Translations under genes and position numbers: made by a program | In this document: positions 9,092-18,894 of the stretch, piece by piece | Layout: each line of letters opens with the position of its first letter | Position numbering within the stretch: position 1 is the stretch's first letter | Notes under the pieces: generated by a model | Database searches by the model: none | Told to the model about the DNA's origin: nothing | What the model saw: only the letters and a program-made list of their open reading frames with translations | Assembly (NCBI RefSeq): GCF_009768975.1 | Contig: NZ_CP035733.1 | Span: forward strand, 2,710,001 to 2,774,000 | Reading direction: 5' to 3' | Length of the DNA stretch: 64,000 nt | Source: Sphingorhabdus lacus | GTDB lineage: Bacteria > Pseudomonadota > Alphaproteobacteria > Sphingomonadales > Sphingomonadaceae

Positions 9092-9982
9092 ATGAGCATC
9101 GACCCTATCAATCTCGCCAAGGCGGAAACGCTTACCGAAGCCCTTCCCTATCTGCAGCGTTATGCGGGTAAGACCTTCGTCGTGAAATATGGCGGCCATG
9201 CGATGGGCGATGCGGCTTTGGCACGCGATTTTGCATCGGATGTCGTCTTGCTGAAGGCGGTCGGTATCAATCCGGTCGTTGTGCATGGCGGCGGCCCGCA
9301 AATCGGCGCAATGCTCAAGAAATTGGGGGTCGAAAGCGAATTTGTGGATGGCCTGCGGGTCACCGATGCAGAAACCGCCAAGGTCGCCGAAATGGTTCTT
9401 TCGGGCGCGATCAACAAGGAACTGGTCGGCTGGATTAATGCCGCCGGTGGCCGGGCTTTGGGAATCTCCGGCAAGGATGGCGGGTTTGTAACCGCAACCA
9501 AAGTGCAGCGGACGCAGAAAGACCCCGACAGCAATATTGAACGCAATATCGATCTGGGATTTGTGGGCGAACCAGAGAAGGTCGATCGCAGTGTTATCGA
9601 CACAATCAGCGGCGCCGGAATGATCCCCGTCATCGCCCCGATCGGCGTAGGCGAAGATGGCCACACCTATAATATCAACGCAGATACCATGGCGGGTGCT
9701 GTGGCAAGCGCTTTGGGGGCTTCGCGCCTGTTCCTGTTGACAGACGTTGCCGGCGTATTGAACAAAGCAGGCGACTTGCTAACCGATCTCGACCCCGAAG
9801 CCATTGCTGCACTGCAGGCCGATGGCACGATCAGCGGCGGGATGATCCCCAAAATCGAAACTTGCGTTAATGCAGTGGAGGCAGGAGTAGACGCCGCCGT
9901 TATTTTGGACGGACGTGCAAGCCATGCGATGCTAATTGAAATGTTCACGGACAAGGGTGCGGGTACGCTGATCCACAAATAG
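9092..9982 (+). CDS. argB: Acetylglutamate kinase
   Basis: Second step of arginine synthesis: ATP-dependent phosphorylation of N-acetylglutamate in the cytoplasm. 296 residues, typical length. The amino acid kinase fold shows K-Y-G-G-H-A-M near residue 33, the [10 protein letters not shown] phosphate loop near 65, and the C-terminal G-G-M-I-P-K-I and D-G-R motifs. The N-terminal helix preceding the kinase fold is that of the hexameric, arginine-inhibited enzymes. The start is 2 bases after the transporter stop. It is first of a run argB-yggT-folD-lipoprotein-marC on one strand. Confidence 0.97.
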   Translation: MSIDPINLAKAETLTEALPYLQRYAGKTFVVKYGGHAMGDAALARDFASDVVLLKAVGINPVVVHGGGPQIGAMLKKLGVESEFVDGLRVTDAETAKVAEMVLSGAINKELVGWINAAGGRALGISGKDGGFVTATKVQRTQKDPDSNIERNIDLGFVGEPEKVDRSVIDTISGAGMIPVIAPIGVGEDGHTYNINADTMAGAVASALGASRLFLLTDVAGVLNKAGDLLTDLDPEAIAALQADGTISGGMIPKIETCVNAVEAGVDAAVILDGRASHAMLIEMFTDKGAGTLIHK

Positions 9983-10052
9983 TGTTTTAGGTGATTGATA
10001 CAGCGCGCCGCCTCGGCTAATCGCACCTATCTGTCTTCTATCGGAGAAACCC

Positions 10053-10355
10053 ATGCTTCTCGCGCTTATTTCGATCATTGGTTATTTGATGACGATCTTG
10101 TCGACCGTCGTCATTGTTCAATTCATCCTTAGCCTTCTGATCGCTTTCAATGTGGTTAGCCTGTCGAACAATTTCGTATCCTCGATCTGGCATGCCCTGA
10201 ACATGATATTGGATCCGTTTCTAAAACCGATCCGCAAGATTATGCCGGATACCGGTATGATCGACTTTTCTCCCATGGTGCTGCTGATCGGTTTACGCAT
10301 CCTGCAAATGCTGTTGATGGGTCTGGCCAATGACATTGCTTCGGCGGGCATGTGA
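10053..10355 (+). CDS. YggT family membrane protein
   Basis: 100 residues with two long hydrophobic segments (about 1-35 and 60-98) and the YggT signature between them: a short loop with [12 protein letters not shown] near residue 55. In other bacteria the family is linked to osmotic shock tolerance and cell division gene clusters; the mechanism is unknown. The stop overlaps the GTG start of folD by 4 bases, implying coupled translation. Confidence 0.9.
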   Translation: MLLALISIIGYLMTILSTVVIVQFILSLLIAFNVVSLSNNFVSSIWHALNMILDPFLKPIRKIMPDTGMIDFSPMVLLIGLRILQMLLMGLANDIASAGM

Positions 10356-11248
10356 GCACCGATAATATCATTGATGGCAAGGCATTCGCGGCAGATCTGC
10401 GCGGACGTATTGCGGCATCTGTGCTGGACTTCGTGGCACATAGCGGTCGCAAGCCCGGGCTGGCCGTTGTGCTGGTCGGCGACGATCCCGCAAGCCAGGT
10501 CTATGTAGGCTCCAAGAAAAAGGCGACGATTGAAGCTGGAATGGCCAGTTTCGAATATCGCCTGCCCGAAGATACCGCACAGGCCGACCTGATTGCTTTG
10601 GTCGAACGGCTCAACGCCGATGAACAGGTTGATGGCATCCTCGTTCAATTGCCTTTGCCCTCGCATATGGACGACAAGGCCGTGATTGCCGAGCTTGATC
10701 CAGCCAAGGATGTGGACGGTTTCCACGTCGTCAACGCCGGACGGCTTGCCGTGGGCGAAGATGCCTTTGTTCCCTGCACGCCTTTGGGCTGTCTGATGCT
10801 TCTCAAGGACCGGTTGGGCGATTTGTCAGGCAAAAATGCCGTAGTGATTGGTCGTTCCAACATTGTAGGCAAGCCGATGGCGCAACTATTGCTGGCCGAA
10901 AATTGCACCGTCACGATCGCGCACAGCCGGACACAGGATCTGGCTGATGTCGTGCGCCGTGCCGATATCATCGTAGCAGCTGTTGGCCGTGCGGAAATGG
11001 TGAAAGGCGACTGGATCAAGGACGGAGCGGTCGTCATCGATGTTGGAATCAACCGGCTCGCGCCAGCCGAAGGCGAAACCAAAGGTCGTCTGGTCGGCGA
11101 TGTTGCCTTTGCCGAGGCGGCGGTGCATTCTGCCGCCATCACACCGGTGCCGGGAGGGGTTGGCCCCATGACAATCGCCTGTTTGTTACGCAATACACTG
11201 GTGGCGGCATATCGCCGTGCCGACCTGCCACGGCCAAAGGGATTTTGA
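10352..11248 (+). CDS. folD: Bifunctional methylenetetrahydrofolate dehydrogenase / methenyltetrahydrofolate cyclohydrolase
   Basis: Interconverts one-carbon forms of tetrahydrofolate with NADP in the cytoplasm. 298 residues with a GTG start inside the yggT stop (GTGA overlap). The catalytic Y-V-G-S-K-K-K segment lies near residue 50, the [10 protein letters not shown] motif near 95, the NADP loop G-R-S-N-I-V-G-K-P near 170 and the closing [11 protein letters not shown] near 267. All key elements are intact. Confidence 0.97.
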   Translation: MSTDNIIDGKAFAADLRGRIAASVLDFVAHSGRKPGLAVVLVGDDPASQVYVGSKKKATIEAGMASFEYRLPEDTAQADLIALVERLNADEQVDGILVQLPLPSHMDDKAVIAELDPAKDVDGFHVVNAGRLAVGEDAFVPCTPLGCLMLLKDRLGDLSGKNAVVIGRSNIVGKPMAQLLLAENCTVTIAHSRTQDLADVVRRADIIVAAVGRAEMVKGDWIKDGAVVIDVGINRLAPAEGETKGRLVGDVAFAEAAVHSAAITPVPGGVGPMTIACLLRNTLVAAYRRADLPRPKGF

Positions 11249-11252
11249 TGCG

Positions 11253-11939
11253 ATGATGCGGATTGGCCTAGTTGGCGCAGCCCTGTTGGTTCTTTCGGCC
11301 TGTGTCGGGGGACCGCGCGCACCGGCCGGGTTCGAACCGCGCATCGCCAATCCGAGCGCGATCATCTCGGCTGAAATAGCCTTTGCCCGACTGGCACAGG
11401 AAAAGGGGCAGTGGACCGCCTTTCGCGAAACAGCGGCGAAGGATGCCGTAATGTTCGACCCGGAGCCCAATTTGGCGCAGGCCTGGCTTAAAGGCCGCGC
11501 AGACCCGCCCGCTGCGGTCAAATGGCAGGCGCATAAGGCATTCATGTCATGTGATGGCAAAACCGGAGCAACAACTGGCGCATGGCAGCGGCCCAATGGC
11601 ACATTCGGTTATTTCACAACCATATGGCAGTTCATTCAGAAGAATGAACGTGGCGACGGCGAATGGAAATGGGTGGTTGACCATGGCGATGCGCTGTCGA
11701 CACCGCGCGTGCCCAAGGAAATGATCGAGACAAAGGTAGCAAGCTGCAAGGGCCGCGCCCCCGCGCTGCTAACCGCCCCTGCCGAAGGTGCGCAAATGAA
11801 AAGCGGGTTTTCGCGCGACCAATCGCTGAGCTACACATGGGTCGTACAACCTGATGGCAGCCGCACGGTCGAGGTGAAATTGTGGAACGGGCAAATGTCC
11901 GAAACCGTGATTTTGGATCAGGTCGCGGCATCTAAATGA
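11253..11939 (+). CDS. Hypothetical lipoprotein
   Basis: 228 residues of unknown function. The chosen start (MMRIGL) gives a short lipoprotein signal with lipobox L-S-A-C (Cys17). A longer frame opening at 11217 lies inside folD and is unlikely. The mature part has a helical region with F-R-E-T-A-A-K-D-A-V-M-F, which resembles the core of SnoaL/DUF4440-like proteins, then a W-Q-F-I-Q segment and a C-terminal beta-rich part. It starts 4 bases after folD and overlaps marC by 4 bases, so it is in the same operon. It is probably envelope-located. Confidence 0.75.
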   Translation: MMRIGLVGAALLVLSACVGGPRAPAGFEPRIANPSAIISAEIAFARLAQEKGQWTAFRETAAKDAVMFDPEPNLAQAWLKGRADPPAAVKWQAHKAFMSCDGKTGATTGAWQRPNGTFGYFTTIWQFIQKNERGDGEWKWVVDHGDALSTPRVPKEMIETKVASCKGRAPALLTAPAEGAQMKSGFSRDQSLSYTWVVQPDGSRTVEVKLWNGQMSETVILDQVAASK

Positions 11940-12556
11940 CTGACCTGTTCCTTTCCGCCTTCATCACATTTTTCGTCGTCATTGACCCACCGGGTTGCGC
12001 GCCGATTTATGCCAGCCTGACCAAGGGGGCGAATGCGGCACAACGCCGCAATATGGCGTTTCGCGCCATATTTGTAGCGTCGCTAATATTACTGGTATTT
12101 GCGCTTTTCGGCGAAGAATTGCTTGCGGCGCTACATATCGAACTCAACAGTTTTCGTATCGCCGGCGGCATCATGCTGTTCCTGATCGCCATCGACATGG
12201 TGTTCGAAAAGCGCACGGAACGCCGCGAAGAACGGGCACAGAAAATCATCGATACGCCCGAGATCGAAGATGTATCCGTCTTCCCCATGGCTATGCCGAT
12301 GATTGCGGGGCCGGGGTCAATCGCGTCGGTCATGCTTCTGATGGCGCAGAATGACGGTCTGGATCGGGCCGGGATCATTCTGGCTGCTCTTGCGGCTGTT
12401 CTGCTTCTAACGCTGTTGGCGCTGCTCGCGGCGGGTCCGCTGATGCGGGTGCTGGGTGCCAAGGCGGAGGCCGTTATTACCCGGCTGCTCGGCGTATTGT
12501 TGGGTGCGTTGGCCGCACAATTTGTGATTGATGGTTTGCGCGAAAGCTTTTTGTAA
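11936..12556 (+). CDS. MarC family integral membrane protein
   Basis: 206 residues with about six transmembrane helices and the family opening D-P-P-G-C-A-P-I-Y near residue 19, plus the internal repeat segment A-M-P-M-I-A-G-P-G-S-I near 120. The family (UPF0056) was once tied to multiple antibiotic resistance, but that link was not upheld and its role is unknown. The ATG overlaps the stop of the lipoprotein gene, making it the last gene of the argB-folD run. It is convergent with the LON-domain gene. Confidence 0.9.
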   Translation: MTDLFLSAFITFFVVIDPPGCAPIYASLTKGANAAQRRNMAFRAIFVASLILLVFALFGEELLAALHIELNSFRIAGGIMLFLIAIDMVFEKRTERREERAQKIIDTPEIEDVSVFPMAMPMIAGPGSIASVMLLMAQNDGLDRAGIILAALAAVLLLTLLALLAAGPLMRVLGAKAEAVITRLLGVLLGALAAQFVIDGLRESFL

Positions 12557-12573
12557 GCGGATTTGATCGAATG

Positions 12574-13191
12574 CTATTGCAAGGTAACGCGGTCGTCCGA
12601 ACCATCGTGCCGACCGAAAAACTGCATCAACTGAACGATCAAATCGGCTCGCGCCGATAAGCCGCGTGCCTCTAGCAAGGCTTGCTTGGCCGCATAATCG
12701 AATGGCGCTATCTGGGCGATGGCGTTGACCAGTGAATAATCATCCAGTTGTCCGACCGCGCCCCAATCCACGGCATAGCCTTGAATGTCGGCAAAGCGGC
12801 GGGACTCGATTTCAAGCGACGCACGTTCGGCAATCGACAGTGCGTCGGATGCCTCGTCTTCTTCCCATAGGTCCGCTTCGACTTGGCGGAAACTGGTGCT
12901 GACGTCGAGCTCCTTGCGGATCGTAAAGCGCTGCAGCCCCTCCAATATGATGTTGTAACGGCCGTCTTCCATTGCTTCCACATCGCCGATCCGGCCCAGG
13001 CAACCAACTTCGAACAATGCGGAACCATTACCCTGTCCCTTTGGTTGGACCATGCCGATCATCCGGTCGCGTGCGAGCGAATCGCCGACTAAATCGCGGT
13101 AGCGTTGCTCGAAGATATGCAAAGGCAATTGCATGCCCGGAAACAAAATCGCGCCGGTGAGGGGAAAGATCGAGATGCGGCGAATGGTCAT
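12574..13191 (-). CDS. LON peptidase substrate-binding domain protein
   Basis: 205 residues made only of the N-terminal (PUA-like) domain of Lon protease. There is no AAA+ or Ser-Lys protease part. The start segment I-F-P-L-T-G-A-I-L-F-P-G-M-Q-L-P-L-H-I-F is the domain signature, with the G-x-x-R-Y-N-I-I-L-E-G strand near residue 80. Its ATG overlaps the stop of the upstream thioredoxin-TPR gene by 4 bases. This pairing with a YbbN-like chaperone is common in alphaproteobacteria and suggests a proteostasis role. No substrate is known. Confidence 0.9.
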   Translation of the reverse strand: MTIRRISIFPLTGAILFPGMQLPLHIFEQRYRDLVGDSLARDRMIGMVQPKGQGNGSALFEVGCLGRIGDVEAMEDGRYNIILEGLQRFTIRKELDVSTSFRQVEADLWEEDEASDALSIAERASLEIESRRFADIQGYAVDWGAVGQLDDYSLVNAIAQIAPFDYAAKQALLEARGLSARADLIVQLMQFFGRHDGSDDRVTLQ

Positions 13192-14111
13192 CCGAACAAA
13201 ATGGCCGACAATTTGCGGCGTGTCGCCGAAACCCAGGGGTCTTCCAGGCCGATCATCGCAAATATTTCGAGCAACCGCGCTTTGGCCGCACCATCATTCC
13301 ACGCACGATCTGCTGCGATGCTTTGCAGCAACGCGTCGGCGGCTTCATCCCGCTGGCCAGCAGCCATCAGCGCGTTGGCAAGCTCAATCCGCTTGGCATG
13401 ATCGTCCGGCGCAGCCTCGACCGCGGCTTTGAGTGTGTTGAGCTCGTCCGGTGCCACGGCGGCTGCCGCGATGCTTAAAACCGAGCTGGCCCGTACCAAG
13501 GCGGCGTCCGCCTTCAGCGTTTCGTCCAGACTGTCATAAATGGCCTGCGCCTCATCCGCGCGGCCCAGCGCTGCCAAGGCGCGAATCAGTCCGGACAGGG
13601 CGCCGGGATGTTCGGGCGCAATAGCGAGCGCGTCGATAAACAGGTTATAGGCCTGCTCTGCGCCATCATGTTCCAGCAATTCTTCGCCCGCGTCCAGCAA
13701 GGGCGTGATCTGCGCCGCAGGGTCGGGTGACCCGTCTCCCGCCTGTATGGGCAGCTTTTCCAATATCTGGTCCAGCATTTGGGCCAATTGCGGCTCGGTC
13801 CGGGCCGGGGTCAGGTCAGCAATGGGTTGACCTTGGTAAATGGCATAGACGGTGGGGATGGACCGGACCTGGAATTGCGCGGCTATGAATTTATTCTCGT
13901 CCACATTCACCTTGGCCAGAACGACACCACGGTCGGCATAATCGGCCGCAACCTTTTCCAGCACCGGCGTCAGCTGCTTGCATGGGCCGCACCATTCAGC
14001 CCAGAAATCCAATATGACGAGTTTGTCCATCGACGGCGTCACCACCTGTTCGCGGAATTGCTCGACTGCTTTTTGCTCTTCGGTGGTCAGGCCCATCGTT
14101 GCCAAAGTCAT
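13188..14111 (-). CDS. Thioredoxin-TPR co-chaperone (YbbN/CnoX-like)
   Basis: 307 residues. The N-terminal thioredoxin domain (about 8-115) keeps the redox pair C41-G-P-C44, unlike Escherichia coli CnoX, where the motif is altered. The rest (about 130-307) is a TPR-type helical domain with Ala/Leu/Glu-rich repeats. Family members hold unfolding or oxidised proteins and hand them to chaperones; here the CGPC centre also allows disulfide exchange. It is first in a two-gene operon with the LON-domain protein. Confidence 0.9.
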   Translation of the reverse strand: MTLATMGLTTEEQKAVEQFREQVVTPSMDKLVILDFWAEWCGPCKQLTPVLEKVAADYADRGVVLAKVNVDENKFIAAQFQVRSIPTVYAIYQGQPIADLTPARTEPQLAQMLDQILEKLPIQAGDGSPDPAAQITPLLDAGEELLEHDGAEQAYNLFIDALAIAPEHPGALSGLIRALAALGRADEAQAIYDSLDETLKADAALVRASSVLSIAAAAVAPDELNTLKAAVEAAPDDHAKRIELANALMAAGQRDEAADALLQSIAADRAWNDGAAKARLLEIFAMIGLEDPWVSATRRKLSAILFG

Positions 14112-14308
14112 TCTCCGTGCTTTGTAAGCGGATTCGTACCTGCCCTATGTGCGCAAAGTCACGCCTTATACAAGACAGGCAATCACCCGTTTGCATAAAA
14201 AGCATGTAATTGGGGGTTGCGGGGGGAAATACCCCATGCTAACGGCGCGCCTCACCTGTCGGGGAATCGAGATGGCCACTAGGTCAATCACATGTCCCGA
14301 CCGCCAGA

Positions 14309-14383
14309 GCGGGCGTAGCTCAGGGGTAGAGCACAACCTTGCCAAGGTTGGGGTCGAGGGTTCGAATCCCTTCGCCCGCTCCA
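14309..14383 (+). tRNA. tRNA-Gly (anticodon GCC)
   Basis: 75 nt including an encoded CCA. The acceptor stem GCGGGCG pairs with CGCCCGC (14373-14379), with discriminator T. The anticodon stem CAACC/GGTTG frames the loop TTGCCAA, giving anticodon GCC. The T-arm GGGTTCGAATCCC is present. A run of six T follows shortly after the 3' end and may end transcription. Confidence 0.98.
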
Positions 14384-14416
14384 GTTTTTTCAAAGACTTC
14401 CGAATAATAAGGCCGC

Positions 14417-15583
14417 TTAGGCCCCGCGCACCATTGTGCTTTTCGCCAGGCGATAGGCGAGGCCGGGTAGGCCCTTGTAACTGGCGCTGTGGTAGGCGGA
14501 ATCCGGCGCAAGTTCAGCGCTGAGGCGGCGATGTGCTTCGCCCAGTGCATGATAGGGCACGCTTGGCAGCAAGTGGTGTAGCGCGTGGTAACGCAGGCCA
14601 ACCGGCGCCCACAATGCGGGCAACAGCCCTGGCGGCGGTACATTGACGCTGTCGAGGAATTGCGCGGTGACGCTCAACGGTTCGCCATCATTTTCCCACA
14701 GGTGGGCGACCAATGTGCGAATCTGGTTCAGCACGGCGACTGCCGATACGATAGCCAAAAAGATCAGGAACGCGTTCAGCGGGATGATTCCGGTGAAAAC
14801 ACCGGTCAGCAGCGCAATCGACCAGAGGCTGGCGGCGGTTTCCTGCCAGATCCAGTTACGGCGCGCCTCGCCTTCGGCCGGACGGCGGCGGAAGGCGGGG
14901 TTGATGACCAGGCCGGAGTAACGTTCCACCACAAGCCTGCGCAGCGGCGGGATGAACAGCGATAAGGGCGCCAAAACGGCATTGCGGAACAGCAGCGCGA
15001 AGGGCGCGAGGATCGATACGAGGATGAAGACCGGCAGGGTCCACGGCTTCATCAGCGCAAGCGGGAGATATTCAGGGTCCTGATCGGTTCCATAACGGGT
15101 GCGCGCATGGTGCAGATTGTGAATGCCCTCATACATATAGGACGGCACCAGCAACGGCACGCCAATGACAGCGTTAAAGCCGAAACGGAAACCCGGCACC
15201 GATGAATGCTTCATATGGGTGACTTCATGGATAAAGCCCCCCGCCCGGTAGAGCGCGAGTATCGAAACGGCCGCGGCCACGAGCTTCAACCAAAGCGGGG
15301 CGGCCATTATGGCAACGGCGAGCGCGGCATAACCCAGAAACGCTGAGAACAGGAAATCCGACCAGAAGATACGCGGGTTCGCGGTCCCAAGATCGCGCGT
15401 CAGTTCAGCGACCGCGCGCAGCATAGCCTTGTCGTCGGGCACGCGTTTCAGGCGCTCGGCACGGGCGGCAACGCCGATGTCGGACGCTGTTTCGCGCGCC
15501 GCTTCGGCTGGGGAGAAGGTCATGTCAGTCATATTGCAAGTTTCGCATTGGGGATCGTAGCCTTCCAGATAGGCATTAGTCAT
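14417..15583 (-). CDS. Membrane fatty acid desaturase
   Basis: Di-iron desaturase of the membrane-bound family that introduces a double bond in acyl chains. 388 residues, with a possible start also at Met18 or Met21. The three histidine boxes are present: H-E-V-T-H (119-123), H-N-L-H-H (155-159) and H-A-L-H-H (about 334). Hydrophobic segments lie between boxes 1-2 and 2-3. The boxes lack the extra spacing of the HxxxxH first box found in some desaturases. Regioselectivity is unknown. It is divergent from the GH68 gene; the first LacI-type operator lies between the two, about 60 bases above this start. Confidence 0.88.
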   Translation of the reverse strand: MTNAYLEGYDPQCETCNMTDMTFSPAEAARETASDIGVAARAERLKRVPDDKAMLRAVAELTRDLGTANPRIFWSDFLFSAFLGYAALAVAIMAAPLWLKLVAAAVSILALYRAGGFIHEVTHMKHSSVPGFRFGFNAVIGVPLLVPSYMYEGIHNLHHARTRYGTDQDPEYLPLALMKPWTLPVFILVSILAPFALLFRNAVLAPLSLFIPPLRRLVVERYSGLVINPAFRRRPAEGEARRNWIWQETAASLWSIALLTGVFTGIIPLNAFLIFLAIVSAVAVLNQIRTLVAHLWENDGEPLSVTAQFLDSVNVPPPGLLPALWAPVGLRYHALHHLLPSVPYHALGEAHRRLSAELAPDSAYHSASYKGLPGLAYRLAKSTMVRGA

Positions 15584-15642
15584 GGCGATATCATGGCAAA
15601 AAAGGCCAAATATGGCTGGGAAATTTCGCTGACCCTTATTAA

Positions 15643-15681
15643 TGCAATCGATTGTTGTAATTTGCCGACAGGCGTTATAGG
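15643..15681 (+). promoter_or_regulatory. LacI-type operator overlapping the GH68 promoter
   Basis: The palindromic core CAATCGATTG (15645-15654) has the central CG typical of LacI-family sites. The surrounding 19 bases match those at 18895-18913 in 17 of 19 positions (consensus ATGCAATCGWTTGTTGYAA). A likely -35 (TTGTTG, 15652-15657) and -10 (TATAGG, 15676-15681) are 18 bases apart, so a bound repressor would cover the -35 box. The regulator is presumably the LacI protein encoded at 17792-18805. Confidence 0.7.
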
Positions 15682-15713
15682 GACAGGCCCGAAGAGAGGG
15701 GCAAGAGCAGCGA

Positions 15714-16895
15714 ATGTCGATTTCAGCGCACTATATTTCCGATGATCGCGGCTGGCCGGCATCCCAATGGACTGCGGAGCATGTCGCGGATATCGCCAGG
15801 CATCCATTGCCCGAAGCACCCTTCATCACTTCAGAAGATGTCGTATCCGTCGTTCCGGATCAGGATTTGTGGGACCTGTGGCCCCTGCAGAATGCCGACG
15901 GCACGGTTGCGAACATCACGGGCGGTGAGCTTTGGATGGTGTTGTCGGCCCCCCGTTTGCCAGACCCCGGCCTGCGCCATGACATTGCACGTACGCGGCT
16001 GCTCTTCCGGACAGGACGGACATGGGTTGATTGCGGCCTCCTGTTTCCAGATGACCTGAATCCCGGAACACGTGAATGGTCCGGCTCGGCCCGTTTCAAT
16101 GCGGAAACCGGCGAGGTGACAGCCTATTTCACGGCAGCAGGCCGTCGCAGCGACCCCACACCCAGTTTTGAACAACGGCTGTTCCAGACAACAGGACAAC
16201 TCAACCTTTCGGGCAGCCGCCCGACCATTTCCAACTGGTCCGCCGCAAGCCCCATCGTTGTTAATGATGGCAGCCTGTATGTCGATGTAGCCGTCGACCA
16301 GGGCGTACCCGGAAATATCAAGGGTTTCCGGGATCCTTATTGGTTCTGCGACCCAGTCGATGGCAATGCCTATATCCTGTTTACCGGGTCTCAACCGGGT
16401 TCACAGTCCAGCCATAATGGCGTCGTGGGACTGGCGGTGGCGCATTCCGCAATGGGTGAGGACGGATTCCGCCTGTTGCCACCTATCATTACCGCCGACG
16501 GTGTTTGCAACGAAATGGAACGTCCGCATTTGGTCCTGAAGGACGGCCTCTATTATCTCTTCTGGTCTTCGCAGAACGCCGTATTTGCCCCTGATGGTCC
16601 CAAGGGGCCAAGCGGGCTTTACGGCATGGTCGCGCCTTCGCTGACTGGACCCTATACACCGCTGAACGGTACAGGTCTTGTCATCGCGAACCCTGAAGCC
16701 GAGCCAAGGCAGGCATATTGCTGGCAAGTTCTGGACACGCTGGAAGTATATAGCTTCATCGACCATTGGGGACTGGAAGGCCGCGACATTTTTACTGATC
16801 CCCGATTGCAGCGCGACCAATTCGGGGGCACTATCGCACCTGTGTTAAAGATCGCTATCGACGGGAATACCACACAGCTTCTGGGTCTCGCATGA
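15714..16895 (+). CDS. GH68 family sucrase (levansucrase/invertase-type)
   Basis: Cleaves sucrose, releasing glucose and passing fructose to water or a growing fructan. 393 residues. The GH68 catalytic set is intact: nucleophile Asp54 in L-W-D-L-W-P, the E-W-S-G-S-A motif at 121-126, transition-state Asp207 in F-R-D-P-Y, and acid/base Glu269 in E-M-E-R-P-H. No signal peptide is visible, so it may act in the cytoplasm, although Zymomonas GH68 enzymes leave the cell without one. The stop overlaps the fructokinase start by 4 bases, tying it to use of released fructose. Hydrolysis versus polymerisation cannot be told from sequence. Confidence 0.92.
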   Translation: MSISAHYISDDRGWPASQWTAEHVADIARHPLPEAPFITSEDVVSVVPDQDLWDLWPLQNADGTVANITGGELWMVLSAPRLPDPGLRHDIARTRLLFRTGRTWVDCGLLFPDDLNPGTREWSGSARFNAETGEVTAYFTAAGRRSDPTPSFEQRLFQTTGQLNLSGSRPTISNWSAASPIVVNDGSLYVDVAVDQGVPGNIKGFRDPYWFCDPVDGNAYILFTGSQPGSQSSHNGVVGLAVAHSAMGEDGFRLLPPIITADGVCNEMERPHLVLKDGLYYLFWSSQNAVFAPDGPKGPSGLYGMVAPSLTGPYTPLNGTGLVIANPEAEPRQAYCWQVLDTLEVYSFIDHWGLEGRDIFTDPRLQRDQFGGTIAPVLKIAIDGNTTQLLGLA

Positions 16896-17785
16896 GTCGC
16901 ACCGTTTTTGGCTGTATCGAGGCCGGCGGAACGAAATTTGTGGCCGGCATAGTAGCGGGCCCCGATGATATTCGCGAAACCGCGCGCTTCGATACGACTA
17001 CACCGCAGGAAACAATCGGCGCAACGCTCGATTGGTTGCGCGCGGCGCAAGACCGCCATGGCGCACTAGCCGCAATCGGCATCGCAAGCTTCGGTCCGCT
17101 GGAACTGGATCGTCAAGCACCCGACTGGGGGCACATAACCGCGACAACGAAAAAGGGGTGGAGCAACACCGATTTTGCAGGATTGATCGGCCGTGCTCTC
17201 GACTTGCCTGTTGGATTCGACACAGATGTGAACGGCGCGGCACTTGCCGAGTCCCGATGGGGCGCCGGGCAAGGAAAGCCTGCCAGTGTTTATATTACGA
17301 TCGGCACCGGTATTGGCGGCGGCGCCATTGTCGATGGCAAGCCTCTTCAGGGTCTATCCCACCCCGAAATGGGCCATATCCGCGTTCCCCGCCACCCGCT
17401 GGATACGGCATTTCCCGGTATTTGCCCGTTTCACGGCGATTGCCTGGAAGGTCTCGCCAGTGGCCCCGCCATCAAGGCGCGGTGGGGCGCGTCCTTGTCC
17501 GAACTGCCATCCGACCACGAAGCGCATGATATCGTCGCCTGGTATTTGGCGCACATGGTGGTGACGCTCCAATCGATCATGGAGCCGGGCTGTGTCATCC
17601 TGGGCGGAGGCGTGACCGGAACGCCTGCGTTGCTCGACCGGATTCGCGCGCAGGCCGACAAATTGGGCGGGGGTTATTTCCGCGGAAGGGCATCCGACAT
17701 TATCGTGGCGCCCGGCCTTGGCGACAAAGCCGGATTACTCGGCGGATTGGCGCTGGCGCAGGATATTCTGACGTCGACTATTTAA
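16892..17785 (+). CDS. ROK family fructokinase
   Basis: Phosphorylates fructose with ATP. 297 residues. The ATP loop E-A-G-G-T-K-F lies at about residue 10, and the D-V-N-G-A-A-L-A-E sugar-binding motif and G-T-G-I-G-G-G phosphate motif near 110-140. The zinc-binding ROK signature (H-P-E-M-G-H, then C-P-F-H-G-D-C-L-E-G) near 155-190 is complete, as in Bacillus YdhR-type fructokinases. Coupled to the GH68 gene by a 4-base overlap. It is convergent with lacI, leaving only 6 bases between them. Confidence 0.92.
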   Translation: MSRTVFGCIEAGGTKFVAGIVAGPDDIRETARFDTTTPQETIGATLDWLRAAQDRHGALAAIGIASFGPLELDRQAPDWGHITATTKKGWSNTDFAGLIGRALDLPVGFDTDVNGAALAESRWGAGQGKPASVYITIGTGIGGGAIVDGKPLQGLSHPEMGHIRVPRHPLDTAFPGICPFHGDCLEGLASGPAIKARWGASLSELPSDHEAHDIVAWYLAHMVVTLQSIMEPGCVILGGGVTGTPALLDRIRAQADKLGGGYFRGRASDIIVAPGLGDKAGLLGGLALAQDILTSTI

Positions 17786-17791
17786 GAGCAC

Positions 17792-18805
17792 TTAGCTCGA
17801 TTGACGGATGACCAATTCGGGCTTTAGCACCACTGACCGCGTCGCTTCACCTGCAATGCGCCGGAACAACAGGTCAACGAGGTGTCCTGCACCAGCGGCA
17901 AGGTCCTGCTTCACTGTCGAAAGTGTTGGCACCGTCTGATTGGCAAAGGGCAAGTCATCATAGCCCACCACATGAACTTGACCCGGCACCTTAACGCCAT
18001 GTTCGGCGAGCGCGCGTAACGCGCTCATCGCGATCACGTCGGATGCGGCGATGATGCCGTTGGGGATCGACTGTGTGTCATCCAACCATTTGCTGATGGC
18101 AGGGTGCGCGGTTTCGGCGGTCAGATGGGCCGGCAAGATGCTGAGATTGTCTCCCAGACCTGCCGACGAAAGAGCGGCGCGGCATCCTTCAAGCCGCTCG
18201 GCAATTTCGGGCGCGACCGGATCGCCAAAGAATGCAAAATTGCGGCATCCCCGGTCAATCAGATGCTGTGCGGCGATTTCGCCACCCTTTCGGTTGTCCG
18301 AGCCAACAGAGCAGTGATTCTTGCCCGGCAAATTTGCCCCCCAAGCGACCAAAGGAAGATAGCGGCTGGCAACTTTTTCGATGACATCGATCTGGTCCGA
18401 CTGGCCAATTAATATGACGCCGTCCACACGACCGGAATCAACAACGCGGTTCAGCCAGTCCGGATCTTTCGGAATAACGCGTGACAAAAGAAGATCATGC
18501 CCCCTCTCGGTCAGCGCATCGGCCAGATGGCCCAGCATGGTCATGAAGAACGGGTCGGAAATATGCTGCCCGGTTTCATGGCCGAGTGGAATCAGTACGC
18601 CGATGGCGCCAGCGCGTTTGATCCGCAGGTTGCGCGCCATGACATTCGGCCGAAAGTCATGTTCGCGGGCGAGCTGCTGGATTTTCTCGCGGGTCTTTTT
18701 GGCAATCAGGTGGGAATCTGCCAAGGCGCGCGAAACTGTTCCGGGAGAGACCCCGGCCAAACGCGCCAAATCTGTGATATTCCGAACCCGCCCCTGACCG
18801 TCCAT
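17792..18805 (-). CDS. LacI family transcriptional regulator of the sugar locus
   Basis: 337 residues. The N-terminal helix-turn-helix (residues about 8-30) carries I-T-D-L-A-R-L-A-G-V-S-P-G-T-V-S-R-A-L, followed by the hinge helix and a periplasmic-binding-protein-like sensor domain (about 65-337). It is divergent from the MFS transporter gene, with an operator in the shared region. Related sites precede the GH68 gene and the TonB receptor, so it is the natural candidate to bind them. The effector is inferred to be a sucrose-type sugar or fructose, not shown. Confidence 0.93.
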   Translation of the reverse strand: MDGQGRVRNITDLARLAGVSPGTVSRALADSHLIAKKTREKIQQLAREHDFRPNVMARNLRIKRAGAIGVLIPLGHETGQHISDPFFMTMLGHLADALTERGHDLLLSRVIPKDPDWLNRVVDSGRVDGVILIGQSDQIDVIEKVASRYLPLVAWGANLPGKNHCSVGSDNRKGGEIAAQHLIDRGCRNFAFFGDPVAPEIAERLEGCRAALSSAGLGDNLSILPAHLTAETAHPAISKWLDDTQSIPNGIIAASDVIAMSALRALAEHGVKVPGQVHVVGYDDLPFANQTVPTLSTVKQDLAAGAGHLVDLLFRRIAGEATRSVVLKPELVIRQSS

Positions 18806-18894
18806 TTTTGCTCCTAATACCGGGTTCAGACCCCTTTAATATTGAGGACGATTTGCCCCCATGGCAAGAGGAAAGAAAATAACAGTCCCGTGTT